64,000 nt of DNA, taken from assembly GCF_025421715.1 (NCBI RefSeq), contig NZ_JAOEFC010000001.1:124001-188000 (forward strand). Reading direction: 5' to 3'. Each line of letters starts with the position of its first letter. Position 1 is the stretch's first letter. The position numbers and the translations under genes were made by a program. Shown here piece by piece: positions 28,301 to 35,807 of this stretch. The stretch is from Microbacterium festucae (lineage in GTDB: Bacteria > Actinomycetota > Actinomycetes > Actinomycetales > Microbacteriaceae). A model generated the notes under the pieces. It searched no databases. It had not been told where the DNA came from and saw only the letters and a list, made by a program, of their open reading frames with translations.

Positions 28301-29755
28301 TCAGGCCAGCGCGTCCTCCTCCTCGCGGTGCACACGGTGCATCGCGCGGGTGGCGTCGGTGATCGATCCGGTGAGCGAGGGGAACACCGCGAACACGCGC
28401 GAGACCTGGTCGACGGTGAGGCGGCGCTCGACGGCGATGGCGATCGGGTAGATCAGCTCCGACGCCTTCGGCGCCACGATCGTGGCGCCGAGCACGGTGC
28501 CGGTGCCCTCGAGGGCGATGATCTTCACGAAGCCGTCCTTGATGCCCATCATCTTGGCGCGGGCGTTGGCGGCCAGCGGCATCTTGTGCACGTATCCCTT
28601 CAGTCCGCTGCCCTCGAGGTCCTTCTGCTGCCACCCGACGGTGGCGATCTCGGGCGCGGTGAAGATGTTGGCCGTGACGCGGCGCGGCTCGAGCGGGATG
28701 ACGGTGTCGCCGAGGGCGTGGAAGACGGCCATGCGCCCCTGCATCGAGGCGACCGAGGCCAGCGGGATGAACGTCGTGCAGTCGCCGGCGGCGTAGATGT
28801 TGGGCACCGAGGTGCGCGCGACCCGGTTGACCTGGATGTGACCGGATGCCGCCAGCTGCACCCCCGCATCCTCCAGGCCGATGCCGGCGGTGTTGGGGAT
28901 CGATCCCACCGCCATGAGGCAGTGGCTGCCCTCGATCGTGCGACCGTCGGCGAGGGTGACGACCACCCCGTCGCCGGAGCGCTCCACCCGCTCGGCCCGC
29001 GAGCGCGACAGCAGGGTCATGCCGCCGCGGCGGAAGACCTTCTCGAGCACGGCCGCCGCGTCGGCATCCTCGCCGGGGAGCACCTGGTCGCGCGAGGAGA
29101 TCAGCGTGACCGCCGCGCCCAGGTTCATGTAGGCCGAGGCGAACTCGGCGCCGGTGACGCCCGAGCCGACGACGATGAGGTGCTCGGGCAGCTCCTTCAT
29201 GTCGTAGAGCTGGGTCCAGGTGAGGATCCGCTCCCCGTCGGGGAGCGCCGAGGGCAGCTCGCGCGGCGAGGCGCCCACAGAGACGACGAGGGTGTCGGCC
29301 TCGACGCGGTCGAAGTCGGTGCCGCCGGGGCCGGTGGACACCACCAGCGCGCGCGGTCCGTCGAGCCGGCCGTGGCCGGAGATGATGCGCACGCCCGCCT
29401 CGACCAGCTGGGCGCGCATGTCGTCGGACTGCTGGCGCGCGAGCGAGAGCAGCCGCTTGTTGACGGCGGCGAGATTGATGGCGATCTCGGGGCGCAGCGG
29501 CGCTCCCCCGCCGCCCTTGGCGAACAGCTGCACGCCGAGGTCGGAGGCCTCGGCGATCGCCACGGCGGCGTCGGCGGTGGCGATGAGGCTCTTGGAGGGG
29601 ACCACGTCGGTGATGACGGCCGCGCCGCCCACCCCGGCCCGCTCCACCAGCGTCACCTCGGCGCCCAGCTGGGCGGCGGCGAGCGCGGCCTCGTAGCCGC
29701 CGGGGCCGCCGCCGAGCACGGCGACGGTCTGGGTGTTGACGAAGCTCGAGGTCAT
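28301..29755 (-). CDS. lpdA: NAD(P)H-quinone reductase, LpdA-type flavoprotein disulfide reductase family
   Basis: 484 residues: FAD-binding VLGGGPGGYEAALAAAQLG, NAD-binding VVGSGVTGAEFASAY near residue 195, and the dimer domain at the C-terminus ending near IAVERRLTVDQV. At the site where lipoamide dehydrogenases carry CxxxxC, the sequence reads GGAAVITDVVPSKSL, so both redox Cys are missing. The same lack is known in M. tuberculosis LpdA (Rv3303c), which reduces quinones. Electron transfer to quinones or dyes rather than lipoamide follows. Start ATG 29755; the ATG at 29764 adds three residues and is not excluded. Confidence 0.88.
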   Translation of the reverse strand: MTSSFVNTQTVAVLGGGPGGYEAALAAAQLGAEVTLVERAGVGGAAVITDVVPSKSLIATADAAVAIAEASDLGVQLFAKGGGGAPLRPEIAINLAAVNKRLLSLARQQSDDMRAQLVEAGVRIISGHGRLDGPRALVVSTGPGGTDFDRVEADTLVVSVGASPRELPSALPDGERILTWTQLYDMKELPEHLIVVGSGVTGAEFASAYMNLGAAVTLISSRDQVLPGEDADAAAVLEKVFRRGGMTLLSRSRAERVERSGDGVVVTLADGRTIEGSHCLMAVGSIPNTAGIGLEDAGVQLAASGHIQVNRVARTSVPNIYAAGDCTTFIPLASVASMQGRMAVFHALGDTVIPLEPRRVTANIFTAPEIATVGWQQKDLEGSGLKGYVHKMPLAANARAKMMGIKDGFVKIIALEGTGTVLGATIVAPKASELIYPIAIAVERRLTVDQVSRVFAVFPSLTGSITDATRAMHRVHREEEDALA

Positions 29756-29818
29756 GATGTCCATTGTCTCAGCAGGTGTGCACGGCTCCGCCGCCTGGCA
29801 GCGTCGCGGCGCTGTTCC

Positions 29819-29824
29819 TAGACT
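29819..29824 (+). promoter_or_regulatory. -10 element of deoD
   Basis: TAGACT, six nt before ATG 29831. Confidence 0.6.
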
Positions 29825-29830
29825 CAGACC

Positions 29831-30661
29831 ATGTCCGACACGACCAACCCCCTCGACGATCCCACTGCCGACCCGTTCGAGATCGCCGCCACCGCCGCCG
29901 CCGACATCGCGCGACTGACCGGCGTCGCCCAGCACGACATCGCCCTCACCCTCGGCAGCGGCTGGGGCAAGGCCGCCGACCTCGTCGGCGAGACCACCGT
30001 CACCATCCCCGCCACCGAGGTCACCGGCTTCAGCGCCCCGGCCCTGGCCGGTCATGTGGGGTCGCTGCGCAGCATCCTCACCCCCAAGGGCAAGCGCGTG
30101 CTCGTCATCGGCGCGCGCACCCACTACTACGAGGGCCACGGCGTGCGCCGGGTCGTGCACAGCGTGCGCACCGCCGCCGCGACCGGCGCCACCACGATGG
30201 TGCTCACCAACGGCGCCGGCGGCATCAAGAGCACCTGGACGGCCGGTCGCCCCGTGCTCATCAGCGACCACATCAACCTCACCGGCGACTCGCCGCTGGA
30301 GGGGGCGACGTTCATCGACCTCACCGACCTCTACTCCACGCGCCTGCGCGACGTCGCCCGCCGCGTCGACCCGAGCCTCGACGAGGGCGTGTACTGCCAG
30401 TTCCGCGGCCCCCAGTACGAGACCCCGGCCGAGGTGCGCATGGCCAAGGCGATCGGCGGCCACATCGTGGGCATGTCGACCGCGCTCGAGGCCATCGCCG
30501 CCCGCCAGGCCGGCATGGAGATCCTGGGCTTCTCGCTCATCACGAACATGGCCGCCGGCATCCAGACCACCCCCCTCAGCCACCACGAGGTCATCGAGGC
30601 CGGCCGCGAGGCCGAGCCGGTGATCTCCGATCTGCTCGCCCGCGTCATCGGGGAGCTGTGA
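29831..30661 (+). CDS. deoD: Purine-nucleoside phosphorylase
   Basis: 276 residues of the trimeric type: TLGSGWGKAADL, TNGAGGIKSTW, QFRGPQYETPAE and GMSTALEAIAARQ. It splits purine (deoxy)nucleosides with phosphate to base and (deoxy)ribose-1-phosphate. TAGACT is six nt before ATG 29831. Its stop overlaps the phosphohexomutase start (TGATG), which suits the use of sugar-1-phosphates by the next enzyme. It complements the nucleoside import and catabolism genes at 45-53 kb. Confidence 0.95.
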   Translation: MSDTTNPLDDPTADPFEIAATAAADIARLTGVAQHDIALTLGSGWGKAADLVGETTVTIPATEVTGFSAPALAGHVGSLRSILTPKGKRVLVIGARTHYYEGHGVRRVVHSVRTAAATGATTMVLTNGAGGIKSTWTAGRPVLISDHINLTGDSPLEGATFIDLTDLYSTRLRDVARRVDPSLDEGVYCQFRGPQYETPAEVRMAKAIGGHIVGMSTALEAIAARQAGMEILGFSLITNMAAGIQTTPLSHHEVIEAGREAEPVISDLLARVIGEL

Positions 30662-32313
30662 TGGCGGTCCTCGACGCCGCGCGCGCGTGGCTGGCGCAGG
30701 ATCCCGACGAGGTCACCCGTGACGAGCTGGCCGCGCTGATCGCGCAGGCCGATGCCGGCGACGCGGCCGCCCTCGCCGACCTCGACGACCGGTTCGCCGG
30801 GCGCCTGGCCTTCGGCACCGCGGGTCTGCGTGGCCGCCTGGGCGCCGGGTCGAACCGGATGAACCGGGTGCTGGTCGGGCAGGCCGCCGCCGGGCTGGCG
30901 GCCTACCTGCGCGCGCAGGCGGGCCCCGACTCGGCCCCGACGGTGGTCATCGGCTACGACGGCCGCCGCAACTCCGACGTGTTCGCCCGCGACAGCGCCG
31001 AGCTGTTCGCGGGGGCCGGGGTGCGCGCGATCCTGCTGCCGCGGCTGCTACCCACCCCCGTGCTCGCCTTCGCGGTGCGACACCTCGGCGCCGACGCCGG
31101 CGTGATGGTCACCGCCTCGCACAACCCGCCCGACGACAACGGCTACAAGGTGTACCTCGGCGGCGCGGAGGGCGGGTCGCAGATCGTCTCGCCCGCCGAC
31201 GCCGACATCGCCGCGCACATCCAGCGGGTGGCCGACGCCGGCGACCTCGCCGCCCTCCCCCGCGGCGAGTACGAGATCGCCGACGAGCAGGTCGTCGAGG
31301 CCTACGTCGCGGCGACGGCGACCGTCGCCCCGGCCCCGGCGGGTGCCGCCGGGATGACCTGGGTGTACACCGCGATGCACGGCGTCGGGCACGAGACCCT
31401 CGCCCGCATCCTCGACCTCGCCGGCTACCCGCAGCCGGTGGTCGTGACCGCCCAGATCGAGCCCGACGGCGCGTTCCCGACCGTCTCGTTCCCGAACCCC
31501 GAAGAGCCCGGGGCGATGGACCTGTCGTACGAGACGGCGACCGCCGCCGGCGCGGAGTTCATCCTCGCCAACGACCCCGACGCCGACCGCCTGGCCGTCG
31601 CGATCCCCGCGGCGGACGGGAGCTGGCGGCGGCTGACGGGCAACCAGGTCGGGCTGCTCCTGGGCTGGCGCGCCGCGCGCACGGCATCCGGCGGTTCGCT
31701 GGCGTGCTCGCTGGTGTCGTCGCCGGGCCTGCAGGCCGTCGCCGAGCACTACGGGCTCGACTTCCACGCCACCCTCACCGGCTTCAAGTGGATCTCGCGC
31801 GCCGACGGCCTGGTCTACGGGTTCGAAGAGGCGCTCGGCTACCTCGTGAACCCCGAGACCGTGCGCGACAAAGACGGCATCTCGGCCGCGGTCGCCATGC
31901 TCGGCCTCATCGCCGAGGCGCGGGAGGAGGGCCGCACCCTCGGCGACCTGCTGGTGCAGTTCGACGAGACGTTCGGCGCTTTCGCGTCGGGTCAGGTGTC
32001 GGTGCGCGTCGACGACGTGTCGATCATCGGCCGCATCATGGCCGCGCTGCGCGCCGACCCGCCGGCGGCCATCGGCGGTGTGGCCGTCGAGGTGGTCGAG
32101 GACCTCGCGACCGGCGGCGGGGATCTGCCCCCGGGCGACGTGCTGCGCTACTGGCTCACCGACGGCTCGCGCGTCATCGTGCGCCCGAGCGGCACCGAGC
32201 CCAAGCTGAAGGTCTACCTCGACGTGCGCGGCGACTCGGCCGCCGACGCCGAGACCCGCCTGGCGGGCCTGGATGCCGGGGCGCGCGCCCTGGTGACCGC
32301 CGCGCAGGGCTGA
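30661..32313 (+). CDS. pmmB: Phosphohexomutase (phosphomannomutase/phosphoglucomutase; possible phosphopentomutase)
   Basis: 550 residues of the alpha-D-phosphohexomutase superfamily: FGTAGLRGRLG near residue 49, phosphoserine loop TASHNPPDDNGYK near residue 157, metal loop DPDADRLAV and sugar-specificity loop GFEEALGYLV, then phosphate-binding RPSGTEPKLK. It interconverts hexose-1- and -6-phosphates. Being co-translated with the nucleoside phosphorylase, it might act on ribose phosphates. The same pair (deoD-pmmB) occurs in mycobacteria. Confidence 0.9.
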   Translation: MAVLDAARAWLAQDPDEVTRDELAALIAQADAGDAAALADLDDRFAGRLAFGTAGLRGRLGAGSNRMNRVLVGQAAAGLAAYLRAQAGPDSAPTVVIGYDGRRNSDVFARDSAELFAGAGVRAILLPRLLPTPVLAFAVRHLGADAGVMVTASHNPPDDNGYKVYLGGAEGGSQIVSPADADIAAHIQRVADAGDLAALPRGEYEIADEQVVEAYVAATATVAPAPAGAAGMTWVYTAMHGVGHETLARILDLAGYPQPVVVTAQIEPDGAFPTVSFPNPEEPGAMDLSYETATAAGAEFILANDPDADRLAVAIPAADGSWRRLTGNQVGLLLGWRAARTASGGSLACSLVSSPGLQAVAEHYGLDFHATLTGFKWISRADGLVYGFEEALGYLVNPETVRDKDGISAAVAMLGLIAEAREEGRTLGDLLVQFDETFGAFASGQVSVRVDDVSIIGRIMAALRADPPAAIGGVAVEVVEDLATGGGDLPPGDVLRYWLTDGSRVIVRPSGTEPKLKVYLDVRGDSAADAETRLAGLDAGARALVTAAQG

Positions 32314-32318
32314 GCCAC

Positions 32319-32352
32319 CGCCCGCGGGCGCCGTGAGCGGTGCCCGCGGGCG
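32319..32352. terminator. Terminator-like hairpin after the phosphohexomutase gene
   Basis: CGCCCGCGGGCGCC (32319-32332) and GGTGCCCGCGGGCG (32339-32352) pair over 14 positions with one mismatch around a six-base loop. It starts six nt after the stop codon and is followed at once by the solitary 69-bp palindrome, so there are two hairpins in a row. Confidence 0.6.
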
Positions 32353-32421
32353 CATAACTCCTGCAGAATCGCGTCACCGCGCCCCCAGGGCGCCCGTGGC
32401 GGCGATTCTGCAGGAGTTATG
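32353..32421. repeat. Palindromic element A (solitary), GAGTT-core family
   Basis: Arms CATAACTCCTGCAGAATCGC (32353-32372) and its exact complement (32402-32421) enclose 29 nt that contain an inner GCGCCC/GGGCGC stem. The right arm matches the elements near the second DUF559 gene at GCGATTCTGC..GAGTTATG but carries AG instead of CT at the two dotted positions. No DUF559 gene is adjacent. It lies between the phosphohexomutase and GNAT genes and ends 20 nt before the GNAT promoter. Confidence 0.85.
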
Positions 32422-32440
32422 GTCCGGGTGGCGGCGGTCC

Positions 32441-32446
32441 TAGGCT
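32441..32446 (+). promoter_or_regulatory. -10 element of the first GNAT gene
   Basis: TAGGCT, seven nt before GTG 32454 and 20 nt after palindrome A. Confidence 0.6.
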
Positions 32447-32453
32447 CGGGGGC

Positions 32454-33026
32454 GTGCTGCTGACCGACGCCGTGACCCTCGACAACCCCCACGTGCGGCT
32501 CGAGCCGCTGGCGCCGGCCCACGCCGACGACCTCACCCGCGCCACCGCGGGCCTGTCGTACGCCTGGTACACCTCGGTGCCCGCCTCCGTGCCCGACGAG
32601 ATCGCACAGCGCCTGGCTCAGCGCGACGCCGGCACGATGAACCCGTTCGCCGTCGTCCGCGGCGGCGTGGCGGTGGGGATGACCACCCTGTGCAACATCG
32701 ACCAGCCCAACCGGCACGTCGAGATCGGCTACACCTGGCTCTCGCCCACCGTGCAGCGCACCTCGGTGAACACGGCCGCCAAGCTCCTGCTGCTCGGCCA
32801 CGCGTTCGAGCAGTGCGCCGCCATCGCCGTGGAGTTTCGCACGCACTGGCACAACCGCCAGTCGCGTGCGGCGATCGAGCGGCTGGGCGCCAAGCTCGAC
32901 GGGGTGCTGCGCAACCACCGGCTCGGCCCCGACGGCACCCTGCGCGACACGGTCGTCTACTCGGTGCTCCCCCACGAGTGGCCCGCGGTGAAGCTGGGCC
33001 TGCAGCAGCGGCTCGCGCGCGACTGA
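32454..33026 (+). CDS. GNAT family N-acetyltransferase, RimJ/RimL type
   Basis: 190 residues. It shows the order of the RimJ/RimL group: LEPLAPAHADDLTRA at the N-terminus, HVEIGYTWLSPTVQRT in the middle, the acetyl-CoA region around NTAAKLLLLGHAFE, and HNRQSRAAIERLGAKLDG near residue 140. Such enzymes acetylate ribosomal-protein N-termini, antibiotics or small amines; the substrate cannot be inferred. GTG 32454 has TAGGCT seven nt upstream, again a leaderless pattern. Confidence 0.85.
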   Translation: MLLTDAVTLDNPHVRLEPLAPAHADDLTRATAGLSYAWYTSVPASVPDEIAQRLAQRDAGTMNPFAVVRGGVAVGMTTLCNIDQPNRHVEIGYTWLSPTVQRTSVNTAAKLLLLGHAFEQCAAIAVEFRTHWHNRQSRAAIERLGAKLDGVLRNHRLGPDGTLRDTVVYSVLPHEWPAVKLGLQQRLARD

Positions 33027-33071
33027 CCGCGCCCCGCGCCGCGGCGACACAACGGGCCGGATGCCGCCGGC

Positions 33072-35000
33072 TCAGCCGTCGACGACGGCGACGAGCTCGT
33101 CGAGGAACGCCCCGAACGTCGTGCCGCGGCGCACGATGCGCTGCACGCTGTCGCGTTCACTGAACACCTCGACGAGCTGCTCGAACACCGTCTGGAAGGC
33201 GGCGCGGTCGGACTCCGAGAAGGCGACCATCGTCACGACCTGCACGCGGCCGTCGCCCCAGCGCATCGACGGATCGGCGATGCCGACGGCGATGGCGGTG
33301 CGCGTGGCGGTCATGCCGAGCGCATGCGGCACGGCGAGCGCGTCGGTGAACGCGGTCGACGACAGCCGCTCGCGCTCGAGCGTGCGCTCGACGTAGGCCT
33401 GGTCGATCACGCCCTGATCGACCAGCAGGCCGCCCAGCCGGGCGATGACCTCGTCGGATCCGGCGTCGGGGTCGAGCCCGTGCACGAACGCGTCCGCGGA
33501 GAAGTAGCGCTCCAGCTCGGTGCGCAGCCGCGCCAGGCGCCGGGCGCGGCGCACCCGTCCGGCGGCCACGTGCACCCGCTCGATGTCGCCGTCGGTGAGG
33601 AAGGGCTGGATGCGCACGATGCGGTCGCCGCCGACGGGCGCGTCGATCGTGGTGAGGATGAGGTCGGCGTCGATCGCGTCCCAGTCGGGGTCGACGTGCG
33701 TGTCGACGCCGATGACGTCGATCGACTGCCCGAGCGAGCGCGAGATCGACGAGTGCAGCAGCTCGTGCAGCTCGTAGTAGCCGGGGCAGACGATCATCGC
33801 CGTCAGCAGCGCCCCGTCGCGGCGGCTGCGCTCGAGGCGTCCCCCGACGTGCATGGCGATGTAGGCGATCTCGTCGTCGAGCAGCGCGATGCCGAGGATC
33901 CCCCGCAGCCGGTCGGCGATGAAGACGGCGACTTCGAAGATCATCGGGTACGTCGTCTTCAGCGAGCGGGTGAGCGGGTTGCGCGACCAAGCCTGCTCGG
34001 CGGCGCGCAGCCGCAGGTTCTGTACGTGCAGCGCGAGGCGCAGGATGAAGTCCTCGTGCCCGATGTCGACGAGGAACTCCGCCGCGGCCTGCTCGACCGC
34101 CTCGCGCACCGCCGCCTCCACGACCGGGTCGAGGCCGGCCCGGATGGTCGCGGCGGGCGCCTCGGCGCCAGGGGCGACCACGCGGCTCTGCACGAGGGCG
34201 GCGAGGTGGGCGAGATCGCCCGCACCGAAGTGCACGTCGAGGTGGCGCTGGGAGAGGGTGTCGACGGTGTCGGAGATGCGCGCCAGTGCCTCGCCGCCGG
34301 GGTGGTCGTCGGCCTCGTCGAGGCCGCGGTCGCGGTTGACGCGGTCGGCGGCGATGGCGATGTGCATGAGCACGTCGCCGATGCCGAACTCGTTGACGTA
34401 GTAGCCCAGGCCCGACAGTTCGGCGACGAGGTCGCGCTTGAGCGGCCCGAACACGTCGGCGGCGACCGTGGAGCGTCCGAGCGCGCGGCGGAGGGTGACC
34501 AGGTCGAACGCGCCGTCCTCGGTCTCGTCGTGGGCGAGGCGGCTCAGCAGCCGCCGCTGGTCCATCTCGCTCCCCACGAGGCGGGCGCGCGGACCCGAGC
34601 GCTCGAGGGTGAGCCGGGTGCCCGACAGCAGCGAGCGCACGCGCCCGAGGTCGGCCTCGATGGTGGCGGCGCTCACGAAGAAGGCATCCGCGGTCTCGTA
34701 GACGTCGATGCCGTCGCGGGCGGCGAGGATCTCGCGCACGAGCCGGTGCAGCCGCTCGCGGGGCGTGCCCTCTTCGAACCCGCCGGCGCGCCCGGCCGCG
34801 GCGATCGAGGGGCCGGCGCGATAGCCCAGCGGACCCGACTCCACGGCCACCCCCGACGGCACGCGGCCGTTGACGGCGGTGACGTAGCTGCGGATGCTGC
34901 GCGGGGTGACCCCGATGAGATCGGCGAGCTCGGCGGCGGTGATCCAGTCGTCTTCGCGCGTGAGCAGTGACACCAGTCGGTCCTGCCGGGCTCTGCTCAC
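33072..35000 (-). CDS. mtlR: PTS-regulated transcriptional activator of the mannitol locus (BglG/MtlR type)
   Basis: 642 residues. Helix-turn-helix domains in residues 1-150 (WITAAELADLIGVTPRSIRSY), two PRD domains (about 175-400) with His residues in LMHIAIAADR, DVHFGAGD and AYIAMHVGG, an EIIB-like domain with Cys in IVCPGYYE (about 405-500) and an EIIA-type domain to the end (ALAVPHALG). Phosphorylation by HPr, EIIB and EIIA on these sites is the family way to tune mannitol gene activation. It is divergent from the PTS genes it presumably controls. GTG 35000 is the only fitting start; GGGGAG lies directly before it. Confidence 0.88.
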   Translation of the reverse strand: MSRARQDRLVSLLTREDDWITAAELADLIGVTPRSIRSYVTAVNGRVPSGVAVESGPLGYRAGPSIAAAGRAGGFEEGTPRERLHRLVREILAARDGIDVYETADAFFVSAATIEADLGRVRSLLSGTRLTLERSGPRARLVGSEMDQRRLLSRLAHDETEDGAFDLVTLRRALGRSTVAADVFGPLKRDLVAELSGLGYYVNEFGIGDVLMHIAIAADRVNRDRGLDEADDHPGGEALARISDTVDTLSQRHLDVHFGAGDLAHLAALVQSRVVAPGAEAPAATIRAGLDPVVEAAVREAVEQAAAEFLVDIGHEDFILRLALHVQNLRLRAAEQAWSRNPLTRSLKTTYPMIFEVAVFIADRLRGILGIALLDDEIAYIAMHVGGRLERSRRDGALLTAMIVCPGYYELHELLHSSISRSLGQSIDVIGVDTHVDPDWDAIDADLILTTIDAPVGGDRIVRIQPFLTDGDIERVHVAAGRVRRARRLARLRTELERYFSADAFVHGLDPDAGSDEVIARLGGLLVDQGVIDQAYVERTLERERLSSTAFTDALAVPHALGMTATRTAIAVGIADPSMRWGDGRVQVVTMVAFSESDRAAFQTVFEQLVEVFSERDSVQRIVRRGTTFGAFLDELVAVVDG

Positions 35001-35063
35001 CTCCCCAGTCTTCCATGCACTGCGGCGGGCGTTTCCGCCCTGCGGAAGTTCTCCTGGTTGTCC

Positions 35064-35097
35064 CCTCCCAGCCCGTTCACAAGAATGGGCGGGAAGG
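35064..35097 (+). promoter_or_regulatory. Hairpin reaching into the ribosome-binding site of the PTS EIIB gene
   Basis: TCCC-A-GCCCGTTC (35066-35078) pairs with GAATGGGC-GGGA (35083-35094) around the loop ACAA, one bulged A; CC/GG may extend it. The 3' side touches AAGGAGG (35094-35100), the ribosome-binding site of the gene at 35108. It could hide that site in the RNA, or be a DNA operator for MtlR. Confidence 0.45.
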
Positions 35098-35107
35098 AGG
35101 CGGGTCG

Positions 35108-35458
35108 ATGAGGATCCTGGTTGTGTGCGGGGCCGGTGCGTCCAGCACGTTCGTCGCGCAGCGTGTCCGACACGCGGCGCACGCGCGCGGGCGCGACCTG
35201 AGTGCCGTCGCCGGCACCGAGCAGTCGCTCCCGATCGACCTGGATGCCGCCGACATCGTGCTCGTGGGACCCCACCTCGAACACGCCCTCGATCGCATCG
35301 ACCGTGTCGCACGCCCTCGCGGGACGCGCGTGATCCTCCTCCCCGCCGACGTGTTCGGCGACATCGACGGCACGCGCACGCTCGCCCTCATCGATGCCGC
35401 CCTGTCCGACGCGGCCACCGCGACAGAGACCACCCCCAGCGAAGGGACACCGCAATGA
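35108..35458 (+). CDS. PTS EIIB-like protein (lactose/cellobiose type fold), orphan
   Basis: 116 residues. The start MRILVVCGAGASSTFVAQRV shows a phospho-cysteine loop (Cys8) as in lactose/cellobiose EIIB. The rest alternates beta strands and helices up to residue 100. No matching EIIC or EIIA of that family occurs in the window, and the mannitol permease has its own EIIB. ATG 35108 has GGAGG seven nt upstream, and the stop overlaps the HPr start. It may therefore act as a regulatory phosphate carrier, for example towards MtlR, rather than in uptake. Confidence 0.8.
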   Translation: MRILVVCGAGASSTFVAQRVRHAAHARGRDLSAVAGTEQSLPIDLDAADIVLVGPHLEHALDRIDRVARPRGTRVILLPADVFGDIDGTRTLALIDAALSDAATATETTPSEGTPQ

Positions 35459-35727
35459 GCATCGCCACCCGCACGATCCGCATCGGCTCGTCGAACGGGC
35501 TGCACGCCCGGCCCGCCAAGCTCTTCGCACAGGCGGTGAAGGATGCCGGCGTGCCGGTGACCATCGCCAAGGGCAGCGGCGCGCCCGCCAACGCCGCCAG
35601 CATCCTGGGCGTCATCGCGCTGGGCGCCGAGAAGGGCGACTACGTCACCCTCACCGCCGAAGGCGACAACGCCGAGAGCGTGCTGGACACCCTCGCGGAA
35701 CTGCTCACGACCGATCACGACGAGTGA
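35455..35727 (+). CDS. ptsH: Phosphocarrier protein HPr
   Basis: 90 residues with His17 in GLHARPAK as the phosphorylation site and the regulatory-type serine segment NAASILGVIALG. It takes phosphate from enzyme I and passes it to the sugar-specific EIIA domains. ATG 35455 overlaps the EIIB stop as ATGA and has AAGGG eight nt upstream. HPr and enzyme I next to the mannitol genes give this locus the complete PTS phosphate relay. Confidence 0.95.
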   Translation: MSIATRTIRIGSSNGLHARPAKLFAQAVKDAGVPVTIAKGSGAPANAASILGVIALGAEKGDYVTLTAEGDNAESVLDTLAELLTTDHDE

Positions 35728-35807
35728 TCGTCGGAGCCCAGCAGCAACGACAGGGTCTGCGGACCACAGTTTTCAGGATTCAGGAACCACTAGGAGGACG
35801 AGGAACA

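Noticed and set aside
28301..30586. LpdA frame extended to 761 residues
   Set aside because: The upstream part is antisense to deoD and has no start signal; the FAD motif right after residue 10 of the short form marks the true N-terminus.
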